Positions 1 through 5,795 of a stretch of 6,524 nt of DNA are shown here, one piece after another (the stretch's first letter is position 1; every line of letters starts with the position of its first letter). Made by a program: the position numbers and the translations under genes. Source of the DNA: Actinomycetota bacterium. Its GTDB lineage: Bacteria > Actinomycetota > Thermoleophilia > Solirubrobacterales > Solirubrobacteraceae. The notes beneath the pieces are model-generated. The model saw only the letters and a list, made by a program, of their open reading frames with translations. It made no database searches and was not told where the DNA came from. Location of the stretch: the NCBI GenBank assembly GCA_019348435.1, contig JAHWJM010000147.1, positions 1-6,524 of the forward strand, written 5' to 3'.

Positions 1-980
1 TCGCCAACAAGCCGGTCCTGTTCTACGGGATCGAGGCGATCGCGGCCGCCGGCATCCGCGAGATCGGCATCGTCGTCGGCGAGACCCAGGCGGAAATCCG
101 CGCCGCGGTCGGCGACGGCTCCCGCTTCGGCGTGCGTGTCGAGTACATCGAGCAGGACGCGCCGCGCGGCCTTGCCCACGCCGTCAAGATCAGCGAGCCG
201 TTCATCGGCACGGATCCGTTCGTCATGTATCTCGGCGACAACCTGCTGAACAAGGGGATCACCCATTTCGTGCAGGAGTTCGAGCGCGAGCGCCCGGCGG
301 CGCAGATCCTGCTGACGCCCGTCGACGACCCGCAGAACTACGGTGTCGCCGAGCTCGACGGCGGCCGCGTCGTGCGCCTTGTGGAGAAGCCGGCCCAGCC
401 CGCCACCGACCTTGCGCTCGTCGGCGTCTACATGTTCACCGCCGGCATCCATGACGCCGCCCGCGCGATCGAGCCGAGCGACCGCGGCGAGCTCGAGATC
501 ACCGACGCCATCCAGTACCTCGTCGACGAGGGGCGCCGCGTCGAGCCGCACATCGTGCGCGGCTGGTGGAAGGACACCGGCCGCCTGGAGGACATGCTCG
601 AGGCCAACCGGCTCGTGCTGGACCGCATCGAGCCCCGTGTCGAGGGCGAGCTGCTCGACGCGCAGTGCGACGGGCGCGTCGTGGTCGAGCCAGGCGCGCG
701 CCTGCAGCGCACGACCGTGCGCGGCCCGGCGATCATCGGGGCGGGGGCGCGCATCACCGACGCCTACATCGGCCCGTACACCTCGATCGGCGAGGGCTGC
801 GTCATCAGCGATGCCGAGGTCGAGCACTCGATCCTGCTGGAGGGCTCGCAGGTCACCAACCTCGAGGGGCGCATGGAGTCCTCTCTGCTGGGGCGTAACG
901 TCAAGATCGCTCGCGGCGTGCGCCAGCCGCGCGCCTATCGCTTCATGGTCGGCGACAACTCCGAGATCGGGATCCTGTGA
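1..980 (+). CDS. rfbA: Glucose-1-phosphate thymidylyltransferase, long form (5' end missing)
   Basis: Joins dTTP and glucose-1-phosphate to give dTDP-glucose and pyrophosphate, the first step of dTDP-L-rhamnose synthesis, in the cytoplasm. Reading is open from base 3 (first whole codon), beginning ANKPVLFYGIEAI, which matches the region just after the N-terminal nucleotide-binding loop of this family. About 30 residues, including the GGxGTRL loop, lie outside the window. Visible are YLGDN at 228-242 (metal-binding Asp), the VEKP motif at 381-392 (sugar-phosphate-binding Lys) and GWWKDTG near 562. After about codon 215 come hexapeptide-like repeats (IIGAGARI, YIGPYTSIGEGCVI), a left-handed beta-helix that marks the long form; the short RmlA lacks it. 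The visible 325 residues plus about 30 fit the usual length of roughly 355. The GTG at 132 is an internal codon, not the start. The TGA overlaps the next gene's GTG. Related long-form enzymes also serve deoxysugar antibiotic pathways, but the rfbD and rfbB neighbours point to rhamnose. Confidence 0.95.
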   Translation, partial: ANKPVLFYGIEAIAAAGIREIGIVVGETQAEIRAAVGDGSRFGVRVEYIEQDAPRGLAHAVKISEPFIGTDPFVMYLGDNLLNKGITHFVQEFERERPAAQILLTPVDDPQNYGVAELDGGRVVRLVEKPAQPATDLALVGVYMFTAGIHDAARAIEPSDRGELEITDAIQYLVDEGRRVEPHIVRGWWKDTGRLEDMLEANRLVLDRIEPRVEGELLDAQCDGRVVVEPGARLQRTTVRGPAIIGAGARITDAYIGPYTSIGEGCVISDAEVEHSILLEGSQVTNLEGRMESSLLGRNVKIARGVRQPRAYRFMVGDNSEIGIL

Positions 981-1858
981 CGCTCGATCCCGCGATGCTC
1001 TACGGGAAACGGCTGAGGCTGCTCGTCACGGGCGCCGGGGGAATGCTCGGGCGCGCGGTCGTCGAGGCGGCGCGGCAGCGCGGCCATGACGTGTTCGCCG
1101 CGACGCGGGCGGAGCTCGACGTCACCGCGGAGGCCGCCGTGCGAGCGGCGATGCTCGAGTGGCGCCCCGACGCGGTCGTCAACTGCGCCGCCTACACCGA
1201 CGTCGACGGCGCCGAGCGCGATCGCGCCGCGGCCGACGCGGTCAACCACCTCGCCGCGGGCCGCGTCGCCGACGCGGCGGCCGAGGTCGGGGCGCGGATC
1301 GTGCACGTCTCCACGGATTACGTCTTCGACGGCTCCAAGCGCGAGCCGTGGGTGGAGTCCGATCCGGTCGCGCCGCTCGGGGTCTACGGCGAGACGAAGC
1401 TCGCCGGCGAGCGGCTCGTCGCCGCGGCCAACCCCGCGCACGTGATCGCGCGCACGGCCTGGCTGTTCGGCACCGGCGGCAGGAACTTCGTCGACACGAT
1501 GCTCGCGCTCGGCGCAGAGCGCGACGAGGTCTCCGTGGTGACCGACCAGATCGGCTGCCCGACCTGGACGGGGCATCTTGCGAGCGCGCTCGTCGAGCTG
1601 GCCGAGCGCCCGCAGGCAACCGGCATCCACCATCTCGCGGGCGCCGGCCAGTGCTCGTGGAACGAGCTTGCGCTGGAGATCTTCGAGCGCGCCGGCATCG
1701 ACTGCCGCGTCCTGCCGGCCACGAGCGACCAGTTCGTGCGCCCCGCGCGGCGACCGGCCTACAGCGTTCTGGGCAGCGAGCGCCGCGACCGCATCGTGCT
1801 GCCGCCCTGGCAGCGCGGCCTGGCGCAGTACCTTGCGGCGAGGGTGGCGGTCTCTTGA
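977..1858 (+). CDS. rfbD: dTDP-4-dehydrorhamnose reductase
   Basis: Performs the last step of dTDP-L-rhamnose synthesis, the NAD(P)H-dependent reduction of dTDP-4-keto-L-rhamnose. It is a 293-residue extended short-chain dehydrogenase, normal length for RmlD. The Rossmann loop VTGAGGMLGRAV lies near residues 17-28, NCAAYTDVDGAE follows near residue 70, STDYVFDG holds catalytic T113, and YGETK supplies Y137 and K141. The C-terminal half has the usual FGTGGRNFVDTML and DQIGCPTW segments. The GTG start at 977 overlaps the rfbA stop (GTGA); a GGGA at 969-972 is a close, weak ribosome-binding site. An ATG at 995 (residue 7) would also leave the Rossmann fold intact, but it lacks a ribosome-binding site and the overlap favours 977. 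It is not fused to an epimerase, as RmlD is in some actinobacteria, so a separate RmlC is needed. Confidence 0.95.
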   Translation: MTLDPAMLYGKRLRLLVTGAGGMLGRAVVEAARQRGHDVFAATRAELDVTAEAAVRAAMLEWRPDAVVNCAAYTDVDGAERDRAAADAVNHLAAGRVADAAAEVGARIVHVSTDYVFDGSKREPWVESDPVAPLGVYGETKLAGERLVAAANPAHVIARTAWLFGTGGRNFVDTMLALGAERDEVSVVTDQIGCPTWTGHLASALVELAERPQATGIHHLAGAGQCSWNELALEIFERAGIDCRVLPATSDQFVRPARRPAYSVLGSERRDRIVLPPWQRGLAQYLAARVAVS

Positions 1859-2847
1859 CGAAGCTCTTGGTCTGCGGCGGCGCCGGGTTCATCGGCTCGG
1901 CCTTCGTGCGCGTGCGCCTGCGCGACCACGGTGACGAGGTCACGGTGCTCGACAAGCTCACGTACGCCGGGCGGCGAGAGAACCTCGCCGACCTGGACAT
2001 CGACTTCGTCCACGCCGGCATCGAGGATCCCGACGCGGTCGCGTCGGCGATCGAGGGCGTCGATGCCGTCGTGAACTTCGCGGCCGAGACGCATGTCGAC
2101 CGCTCGATCACCGAGCCCGACGCGTTCGTGACGACGCATGCCGTGGGCACCTGGGTGCTGCTCGAGGCCGCCCGCCGCGCCGGGGTGCGCTACCTGCAGG
2201 TCTCGACCGACGAGGTGTACGGCTCGATCGAGGAGGGCTCGTTCACCGAGAGCTCGCCGCTGGCGCCGTCGTCGCCCTACAGCGCGACCAAGGCAGGAGC
2301 CGACCTGCTCGTCGCGTCGTATTTCCACACCTACGGCCTGCCGACGGTGATCTGCCGCGGCTCGAACAACTACGGCCCGCGCCAGTACCCCGAGAAGCTC
2401 ATCCCGCTCATGATCCTCAACGCGCTGCACGGCGATCCCCTGCCCGTCTACGGCGACGGCATGCAGGTGCGCAACTGGCTCTACGTCGACGATTTCGCCC
2501 GCGGGATCGGGCACGTGCTCGCCCACGGCACGCCGGGCGAGGCCTACAACGTGGGCGGTCCGGACGAGTGCCCGAACCTCGACGTCGTCCGGCGGATCAT
2601 CGAGCTGACCGGCGCGGACGACTCGCTGCTGACCTACGTCAGGGACCGGCCGGGCCACGACCGCCGCTACTCGCTGGGCTCGGAGAAGGTCCGCGCGCTC
2701 GGCTGGGAGGCGCAGGTGCGCTTCGCCGAGGGCCTCGAGGAGACCGTCGCCTGGTATCAGGACAACCGCGAGTGGTGGGAGCCGATCCGCTCCGGGGGCT
2801 ACCGCGAGTACTACGCGCGCCAGTACGGGGCCTCGATCAAGGACTGA
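1855..2847 (+). CDS. rfbB: dTDP-glucose 4,6-dehydratase
   Basis: Converts dTDP-D-glucose to dTDP-4-keto-6-deoxy-D-glucose with bound NAD+, the second step of dTDP-L-rhamnose synthesis and a branch point for other deoxysugars. It is an extended short-chain dehydrogenase of 330 residues, the usual length for actinobacterial RmlB. Motifs in order: CGGAGFIGS (residues 7-15, NAD+ loop), DKLTYAG (about 33-39), AAETHVDRSI, STDEVYGS with the family's catalytic T118-D119-E120, YSATK with Y142 and K146, then GSNNYGPRQYPEKLIPL. The reading frame is open far upstream (to 1159), but that part is arginine-rich noise over rfbD. The start is taken as the TTG at 1855, which overlaps the rfbD stop as TTGA, has GAGGG at 1840-1844 about ten bases upstream, and gives the family N-terminus MTKLLVCGGAGFIGS. 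The gene ends in the rfb operon's last TGA, 29 bases before the convergent lipoprotein gene. Confidence 0.95.
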   Translation: MTKLLVCGGAGFIGSAFVRVRLRDHGDEVTVLDKLTYAGRRENLADLDIDFVHAGIEDPDAVASAIEGVDAVVNFAAETHVDRSITEPDAFVTTHAVGTWVLLEAARRAGVRYLQVSTDEVYGSIEEGSFTESSPLAPSSPYSATKAGADLLVASYFHTYGLPTVICRGSNNYGPRQYPEKLIPLMILNALHGDPLPVYGDGMQVRNWLYVDDFARGIGHVLAHGTPGEAYNVGGPDECPNLDVVRRIIELTGADDSLLTYVRDRPGHDRRYSLGSEKVRALGWEAQVRFAEGLEETVAWYQDNREWWEPIRSGGYREYYARQYGASIKD

Positions 2848-2876
2848 CGCGCGCGCGGCGGCGCCGGGCCCGGGAG

Positions 2877-3284
2877 CTACGCCTGCAGCGAGGAGATCCG
2901 CCAGCCGCCGCCGACCTTCTCGAGCTCGAGCGTGTCGCTCTTCTGGTTGTCGCCGGTGCCGGAGGTGACTTGCGCGGTGGCGCGGCTGCCGTCGATCGTG
3001 ACGTCCTCGACCGTGAGCTCCAGCGCATCGGCATCGCGAAAGGCGTCCTTGACCGCGGTCTCGCACTTCGTCCCCTGCTGCCTGAGCGTCGTCAGGAGTC
3101 GCTCGGCGAGCAGCTTCGTGCAGACGACCTCGCTGTCGTTGTCGCGGGCGGCCGATTCGAGCTGCTCGACCGTGCTCGCGACGGCCCGCTCCGCGCCGGT
3201 GAAGTCCTCGGCGGAATCGCGCGGCGCGGCGCCGCAGGCGCCCAGCGGGAGCGCCAGCAGACAGAGCAGCAGGGCGGGTCTCAT
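2877..3284 (-). CDS. Small secreted lipoprotein, probably NTF2-like
   Basis: Encodes 135 residues. The N-terminus MRPALLLCLLALPLGAC is a short signal peptide with a lipobox (L14-G15-A16-C17), so Cys17 is expected to be lipidated and the protein anchored on the outer face of the membrane. The mature part has two further cysteines, C55 and C74, about 19 residues apart and suited to a disulfide. An alternating strand pattern follows (LELTVEDVTIDGSRATAQVTS, then DTLELEKVGGGWRISSL). A helix, a Cys pair and a final beta-sheet ending in GGGWRI resemble small actinobacterial NTF2-like (DUF4878-type) lipoproteins; this is a family-level impression and no function is claimed. The ATG at 3284 is fixed by the signal peptide. 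No ribosome-binding site is visible, but TAGGCT lies 8 bases upstream, so the mRNA may be leaderless. The gene is convergent with rfbB and divergent from tetR, so it probably forms its own unit. Confidence 0.85.
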   Translation of the reverse strand: MRPALLLCLLALPLGACGAAPRDSAEDFTGAERAVASTVEQLESAARDNDSEVVCTKLLAERLLTTLRQQGTKCETAVKDAFRDADALELTVEDVTIDGSRATAQVTSGTGDNQKSDTLELEKVGGGWRISSLQA

Positions 3285-3292
3285 CGGCCGGG

Positions 3293-3298
3293 AGCCTA
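3293..3298 (-). promoter_or_regulatory. Possible -10 element of the lipoprotein gene
   Basis: Read on the minus strand this is TAGGCT, matching the TAnnnT core of a housekeeping -10 box. It ends 8 bases before the ATG at 3284, so transcription would begin at or just before the start codon. That agrees with the lack of a ribosome-binding site. No good -35 box is seen about 17 bases further upstream. Confidence 0.35.
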
Positions 3299-3358
3299 GC
3301 GGGGCGTCGGCGTTCGTGATCTGCCTGGAGCGCGCACCGCTTGGCGCGATGGCGTATC

Positions 3359-3364
3359 TACACT
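3359..3364 (+). promoter_or_regulatory. Possible -10 element of the tetR-udg-channel unit
   Basis: TACACT fits TAnnnT and lies in the relatively AT-rich patch of the 87-base divergent gap between the lipoprotein gene and tetR. It ends 7 bases before the TTG at 3372, placing the expected transcription start about at A3371. No convincing -35 box is seen at the usual distance. If the true tetR start is the GTG at 3438, the same promoter would give a leader of about 66 bases. Confidence 0.35.
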
Positions 3365-3371
3365 GCTCGCA

Positions 3372-4031
3372 TTGACCTCTGAGCTCGAGTCATCACAGCC
3401 GCCGATCCCGCGGGGGCGCCACGCCCCGCCACTCGAGGTGCGCCTGGAGGTGCAGAAGCACCGGCTGTTCGACGCCGCCGCCATCGTCTTCTCGCGCGTC
3501 GGGTACGCGGATGCGAGCGCCGAGGCGATCAGCCGCCAGGCCGGCATGTCGAAGGCGACGTTCTACGAGCATTTCGCCAACAAGGAGGAGTGCCTGATCG
3601 CGCTCTTCGAGTACGCCTCGGCGTCGCTCGTCGAGGAGCTCGTCGCTGCCTCGCGAGGTGCGCAGCGCAGCTTCGAGGATCGCCACAGCGCGGGCCTGCG
3701 CGCGATCCTCGAGGCGATCGAGGACAACCCCGCGATGGCCCAGGCGATCCTCGTCGAGACCGTCGGCGCGGGGCCGCGCCTCGCGGAGTTGAGGCTCGCC
3801 GCGCTCAACCGCTTCGCGCAGGTCATGTACGACCAGACGGTGAAGGCGGCCGAGCGCACCGGCGGGCCGGCGTACGCGTCGCCCGACGAGGCGTTCGCGA
3901 TCGTCGGCGCGACGTTCGAGCTCGTCTCGCGCCAGCTGCGCACGGGTCGGCCGGAGCGCGTCACCGACCTGCAGCCGCTCGTCGAACGGCTCATCCTGGG
4001 GCTGCTCGGGCAGCCGCCGCGCGCTTCTTGA
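3372..4031 (+). CDS. TetR/AcrR-family transcriptional regulator
   Basis: A 219-residue cytoplasmic repressor-type protein of normal TetR length. The N-terminal DNA-binding domain covers about residues 28-75: FDAAAIVFSRVGYADASAEAI, then the helix-turn-helix AISRQAGMSKATFYEHFANK (residues 52-71), a near-textbook TetR motif. The rest is the helical ligand-binding and dimerisation domain, which varies widely, so the ligand cannot be read from sequence. The start is uncertain. TTG at 3372 adds a 22-residue polar, proline-rich arm; GTG at 3438 (residue 23) or 3450 (residue 27) would begin just before the DNA-binding domain. None has a strong ribosome-binding site. I keep 3372 because TACACT sits 7 bases before it, which would suit a leaderless mRNA. 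The TGA overlaps the TTG of the glycosylase gene, so the two should be co-translated; the regulator may control its own operon or the divergent lipoprotein gene. Confidence 0.9.
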   Translation: MTSELESSQPPIPRGRHAPPLEVRLEVQKHRLFDAAAIVFSRVGYADASAEAISRQAGMSKATFYEHFANKEECLIALFEYASASLVEELVAASRGAQRSFEDRHSAGLRAILEAIEDNPAMAQAILVETVGAGPRLAELRLAALNRFAQVMYDQTVKAAERTGGPAYASPDEAFAIVGATFELVSRQLRTGRPERVTDLQPLVERLILGLLGQPPRAS

Positions 4032-4750
4032 GCGCGGAGGCCGAGCGCCTGGAGCGCCTCGCGCAGCTCGAGAGCGAGATCGTCGACTGCTTCAGATGCC
4101 CGCGGCTCGTGGCGTGGCGCGAGCTCGTCGCGCGCGAGAAGCGCGCCGCGTTCGCGAGCGAGGAGTACTGGGGCCGGCCGATCCCGGGCTTCGGCGATCC
4201 CGACGCGAGCGTGCTGATCCTCGGCTTGGCGCCGGCCGCCCACGGCGCCAACCGCACCGGCCGCGTCTTCACCGGGGACCGCTCGGGCGACTTCCTCTTC
4301 GCCGCGCTGCACCGCACCGGCTTCGCCAACCAGCCGACCTCCGTACACGCCGGCGACGGCCTGAAGCTGAGCGGCGCGTGGATCGCTGCGGCGGTGCGCT
4401 GTGCGCCGCCGGCCAACAAGCCGACGCCGGCGGAGCGCGACAGGTGCCTGCCCTATGCGCTGCGCGAGCTCGAGCTGCTCGCGCGCGTGCGGGTCGTCGT
4501 CTGTCTCGGCGCCTTCGCGTGGGATGCCGCGCTGCGCCTGCTGGGCGGCAGCGGCCTGCCGGTGCCGCGACCGCGGCCGCGCTTCGGGCACGGCGTCGAG
4601 CTCGTGCTGGATCCGCCGGCCCCCGTCCTGCTGGGGACCTTCCATCCCAGCCAGCAGAACACGTTCACCGGGGTGCTGACCGAGCCGATGCTCGATGCGG
4701 TGTTCCGGCGCGCGCGGGAGCTGTCCGTGCCAGCCGGCGCAGCTGGGTAA
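4028..4750 (+). CDS. Family 5 uracil-DNA glycosylase (UdgB type), Fe-S
   Basis: Removes uracil, and in characterised family members other deaminated bases such as hypoxanthine, from DNA as the first step of base-excision repair. The 240 residues show the family 5 signature GLAPAAHGANRTGRVFTGD (residues 66-84), followed by SGDFLFAALHRTGFANQPTS, the segment AAVRCAPPANKPTP and the second active-site motif HPSQQNTFTG (from H206). Four cysteines, C21, C24, C125 and C140, have the spacing expected for the [4Fe-4S] cluster of family 4 and 5 enzymes. Family 4 would show a GEAPG-type motif 1 instead. The position after AAHG is Ala74 where I expect Gly in most relatives. The only usable start is TTG at 4028, overlapping the tetR stop (TTGA); the frame upstream is shadow sequence and no ATG or GTG precedes the first cysteine pair. 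No ribosome-binding site is evident, so translation probably depends on coupling. Confidence 0.93.
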   Translation: MSAEAERLERLAQLESEIVDCFRCPRLVAWRELVAREKRAAFASEEYWGRPIPGFGDPDASVLILGLAPAAHGANRTGRVFTGDRSGDFLFAALHRTGFANQPTSVHAGDGLKLSGAWIAAAVRCAPPANKPTPAERDRCLPYALRELELLARVRVVVCLGAFAWDAALRLLGGSGLPVPRPRPRFGHGVELVLDPPAPVLLGTFHPSQQNTFTGVLTEPMLDAVFRRARELSVPAGAAG

Positions 4751-4763
4751 GCCTTCCGCTCAC

Positions 4764-5651
4764 ATGTCCCTCGGATACACGCTGTTGCTGACCGTCGCCG
4801 GCATCGTGCTGATCGCGATGGCGCTGCGCGACATCTTCGACGTGCTGTTTCACCTCGAGGGGCGCGCCAGCATCAGCCGCGCGCTGACCCGCGCCGTCTG
4901 GCGCGCGCTGCGGCGCGCGGCCGACCGTTGGCCGGGAGTGTTCCCTCTCGCGGGGCCCTTCGGTCTCGTGGCCGTCATCGCGACGTGGACGGTCCTCCTC
5001 CTGGTCGGCTGGGCGCTCCTGCTGTGGCCGCATCTCGGGAGCTTTCGCGATGTCGCCGGAGAGTCCGCGCAAGGCGGCTTCTGGGAAGCGCTGCACATCT
5101 CGATCCTCACGCTGTCGACGCTCGGATACAGCGACGTGACGCCGGTCGACCAGTGGCTGCGCGTCATCCCGCCACTCCAGGCTCTGCTCGGCTTCGGCCT
5201 GCTCACGGCAAGCGTCACGTGGCTGTTCGCGGTGCAGCCGGCGGTGCAGCGGCGGCGCGCTCTGGGCTATGAGCTGTGGCTGCTGCGGGAGGCGGCCGAC
5301 GGGGAGCACGACGCGCCGGTCGCCAACGGGCAGATGTTCACCGAGCTGACCTCCCGCATCGTCGCCGTCGAGCGCGACATCGTCGCGATCCCCGCGTCGT
5401 ACTACTTCAGGGATCCCGACGAGCGCCTCCTGCTCTCCGCGCAGCTCCCCTTCCTGCGCGTGCTGACGGCTCGCGCCTCTGCGAGCGGCGAGGACCCCGG
5501 CACGGCTCAGCGGGCACGGATGCTGCGTACTGCCATCGACGACCTTCTCCTGACGATCGCCTGGCGGCTTCATGGACGGGAGGGCGTCGACGCAGACGAG
5601 GCGCTGCGGATGTTCGCCCGCGACCACCTCAAGCGAGATCTCCGGGAGTAG
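4764..5651 (+). CDS. K+-channel-like membrane protein (Ion_trans_2 type)
   Basis: A 295-residue inner-membrane protein. Hydrophobic segments lie at about residues 3-22, 64-88 and 134-157. Between the last two are a pore-helix-like stretch (GFWEALHISILTLS, 105-118) and the filter-like TLGYSD (T119-D124). The order helix-pore loop-helix with an extra N-terminal helix, and the ALRDIFDVLFH segment after helix 1, fit bacterial two-helix-pore potassium channel proteins. The filter departs from canonical TVGYGD: Val is Leu and the second Gly is Ser123, so selectivity or conduction is uncertain. Residues 160-295 form a soluble, charged, mostly helical domain; I recognise no RCK/TrkA nucleotide-binding motif in it. 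ATG at 4764 is chosen because it opens directly into helix 1; a start at 4695 is in frame but would overlap the glycosylase by 56 bases and add a Cys/Pro-rich tail. The gene begins 13 bases after the glycosylase stop, so it is probably in the same operon. Confidence 0.85.
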   Translation: MSLGYTLLLTVAGIVLIAMALRDIFDVLFHLEGRASISRALTRAVWRALRRAADRWPGVFPLAGPFGLVAVIATWTVLLLVGWALLLWPHLGSFRDVAGESAQGGFWEALHISILTLSTLGYSDVTPVDQWLRVIPPLQALLGFGLLTASVTWLFAVQPAVQRRRALGYELWLLREAADGEHDAPVANGQMFTELTSRIVAVERDIVAIPASYYFRDPDERLLLSAQLPFLRVLTARASASGEDPGTAQRARMLRTAIDDLLLTIAWRLHGREGVDADEALRMFARDHLKRDLRE

Positions 5652-5710
5652 GGACTGAACGAGCGACAGCTCGACGGAGGGCGCGCGTCCATCGGTCGCT
5701 CGTTCATCCC
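5651..5710 (+). terminator. Long inverted repeat after the channel gene, probable terminator
   Basis: The arms TGAACGAGCGAC (5656-5667) and GTCGCTCGTTCA (5695-5706) are perfect 12-base reverse complements. Bulging out C5655 lets GGGA (5651-5654) pair with TCCC (5707-5710), giving 16 base pairs around a 27-base loop. The loop can itself pair GACG (5673-5676) with CGTC (5686-5689). The hairpin begins at the last base of the channel stop codon, the usual place for transcription termination. No T-run follows; such U-poor hairpins are often proposed as terminators in GC-rich actinobacteria, but a protein-binding operator or an RNA-stability element is also possible. Confidence 0.6.
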
Positions 5711-5783
5711 GGCTGCTTGGTCGCGAAGCTCGGTGGGGTGGCGAATCGCGCACGCGAAGCGATGCGCAGGCTCTGATCGGGGC

Positions 5784-5789
5784 TAGCCT
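5784..5789 (+). promoter_or_regulatory. Possible -10 element of the lhr gene
   Basis: TAGCCT fits TAnnnT and ends 6 bases before the GTG at 5796, so transcription would start at or next to the start codon and give a leaderless mRNA. The TAG within it is also an in-frame stop, which rules out any further upstream start for the helicase. No ribosome-binding site and no clear -35 box are visible. Confidence 0.4.
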
Positions 5790-5795
5790 GCACTC

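Noticed and set aside
1159..1854. Upstream extension of the rfbB frame
   Set aside because: These 232 codons are Arg/Ala-rich and lie over the well-supported rfbD in another frame. The RmlB homology starts exactly at the TTG at 1855.
2859..2874. GC-rich palindromes between rfbB and the lipoprotein gene (CGGCGCCG, CCGGGCCCGG), considered as a bidirectional terminator
   Set aside because: The palindromes have no loop, are adjacent rather than stem-loop shaped and have no T-run on either strand. They are explained by composition.
1759..3066. 435-residue open frame on the minus strand covering rfbB
   Set aside because: It lies antisense to a clear RmlB gene, is rich in Arg, Ala, Val and Asp with no domain pattern, and also overlaps the lipoprotein gene. 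Long antisense frames are expected at this GC content.
3331..3348. CGCGC and GCGCG arms 8 bases apart in the lipoprotein-tetR gap, considered as a TetR operator
   Set aside because: Only five base pairs of pure GC alternation, which is expected by chance here. The operator may be in this gap but I cannot point to it.
3590..4027. Upstream extension of the glycosylase frame
   Set aside because: It is Arg/Gly-rich sequence overlapping tetR. Family 5 glycosylases begin shortly before the first Cys pair, which fits the start at 4028.
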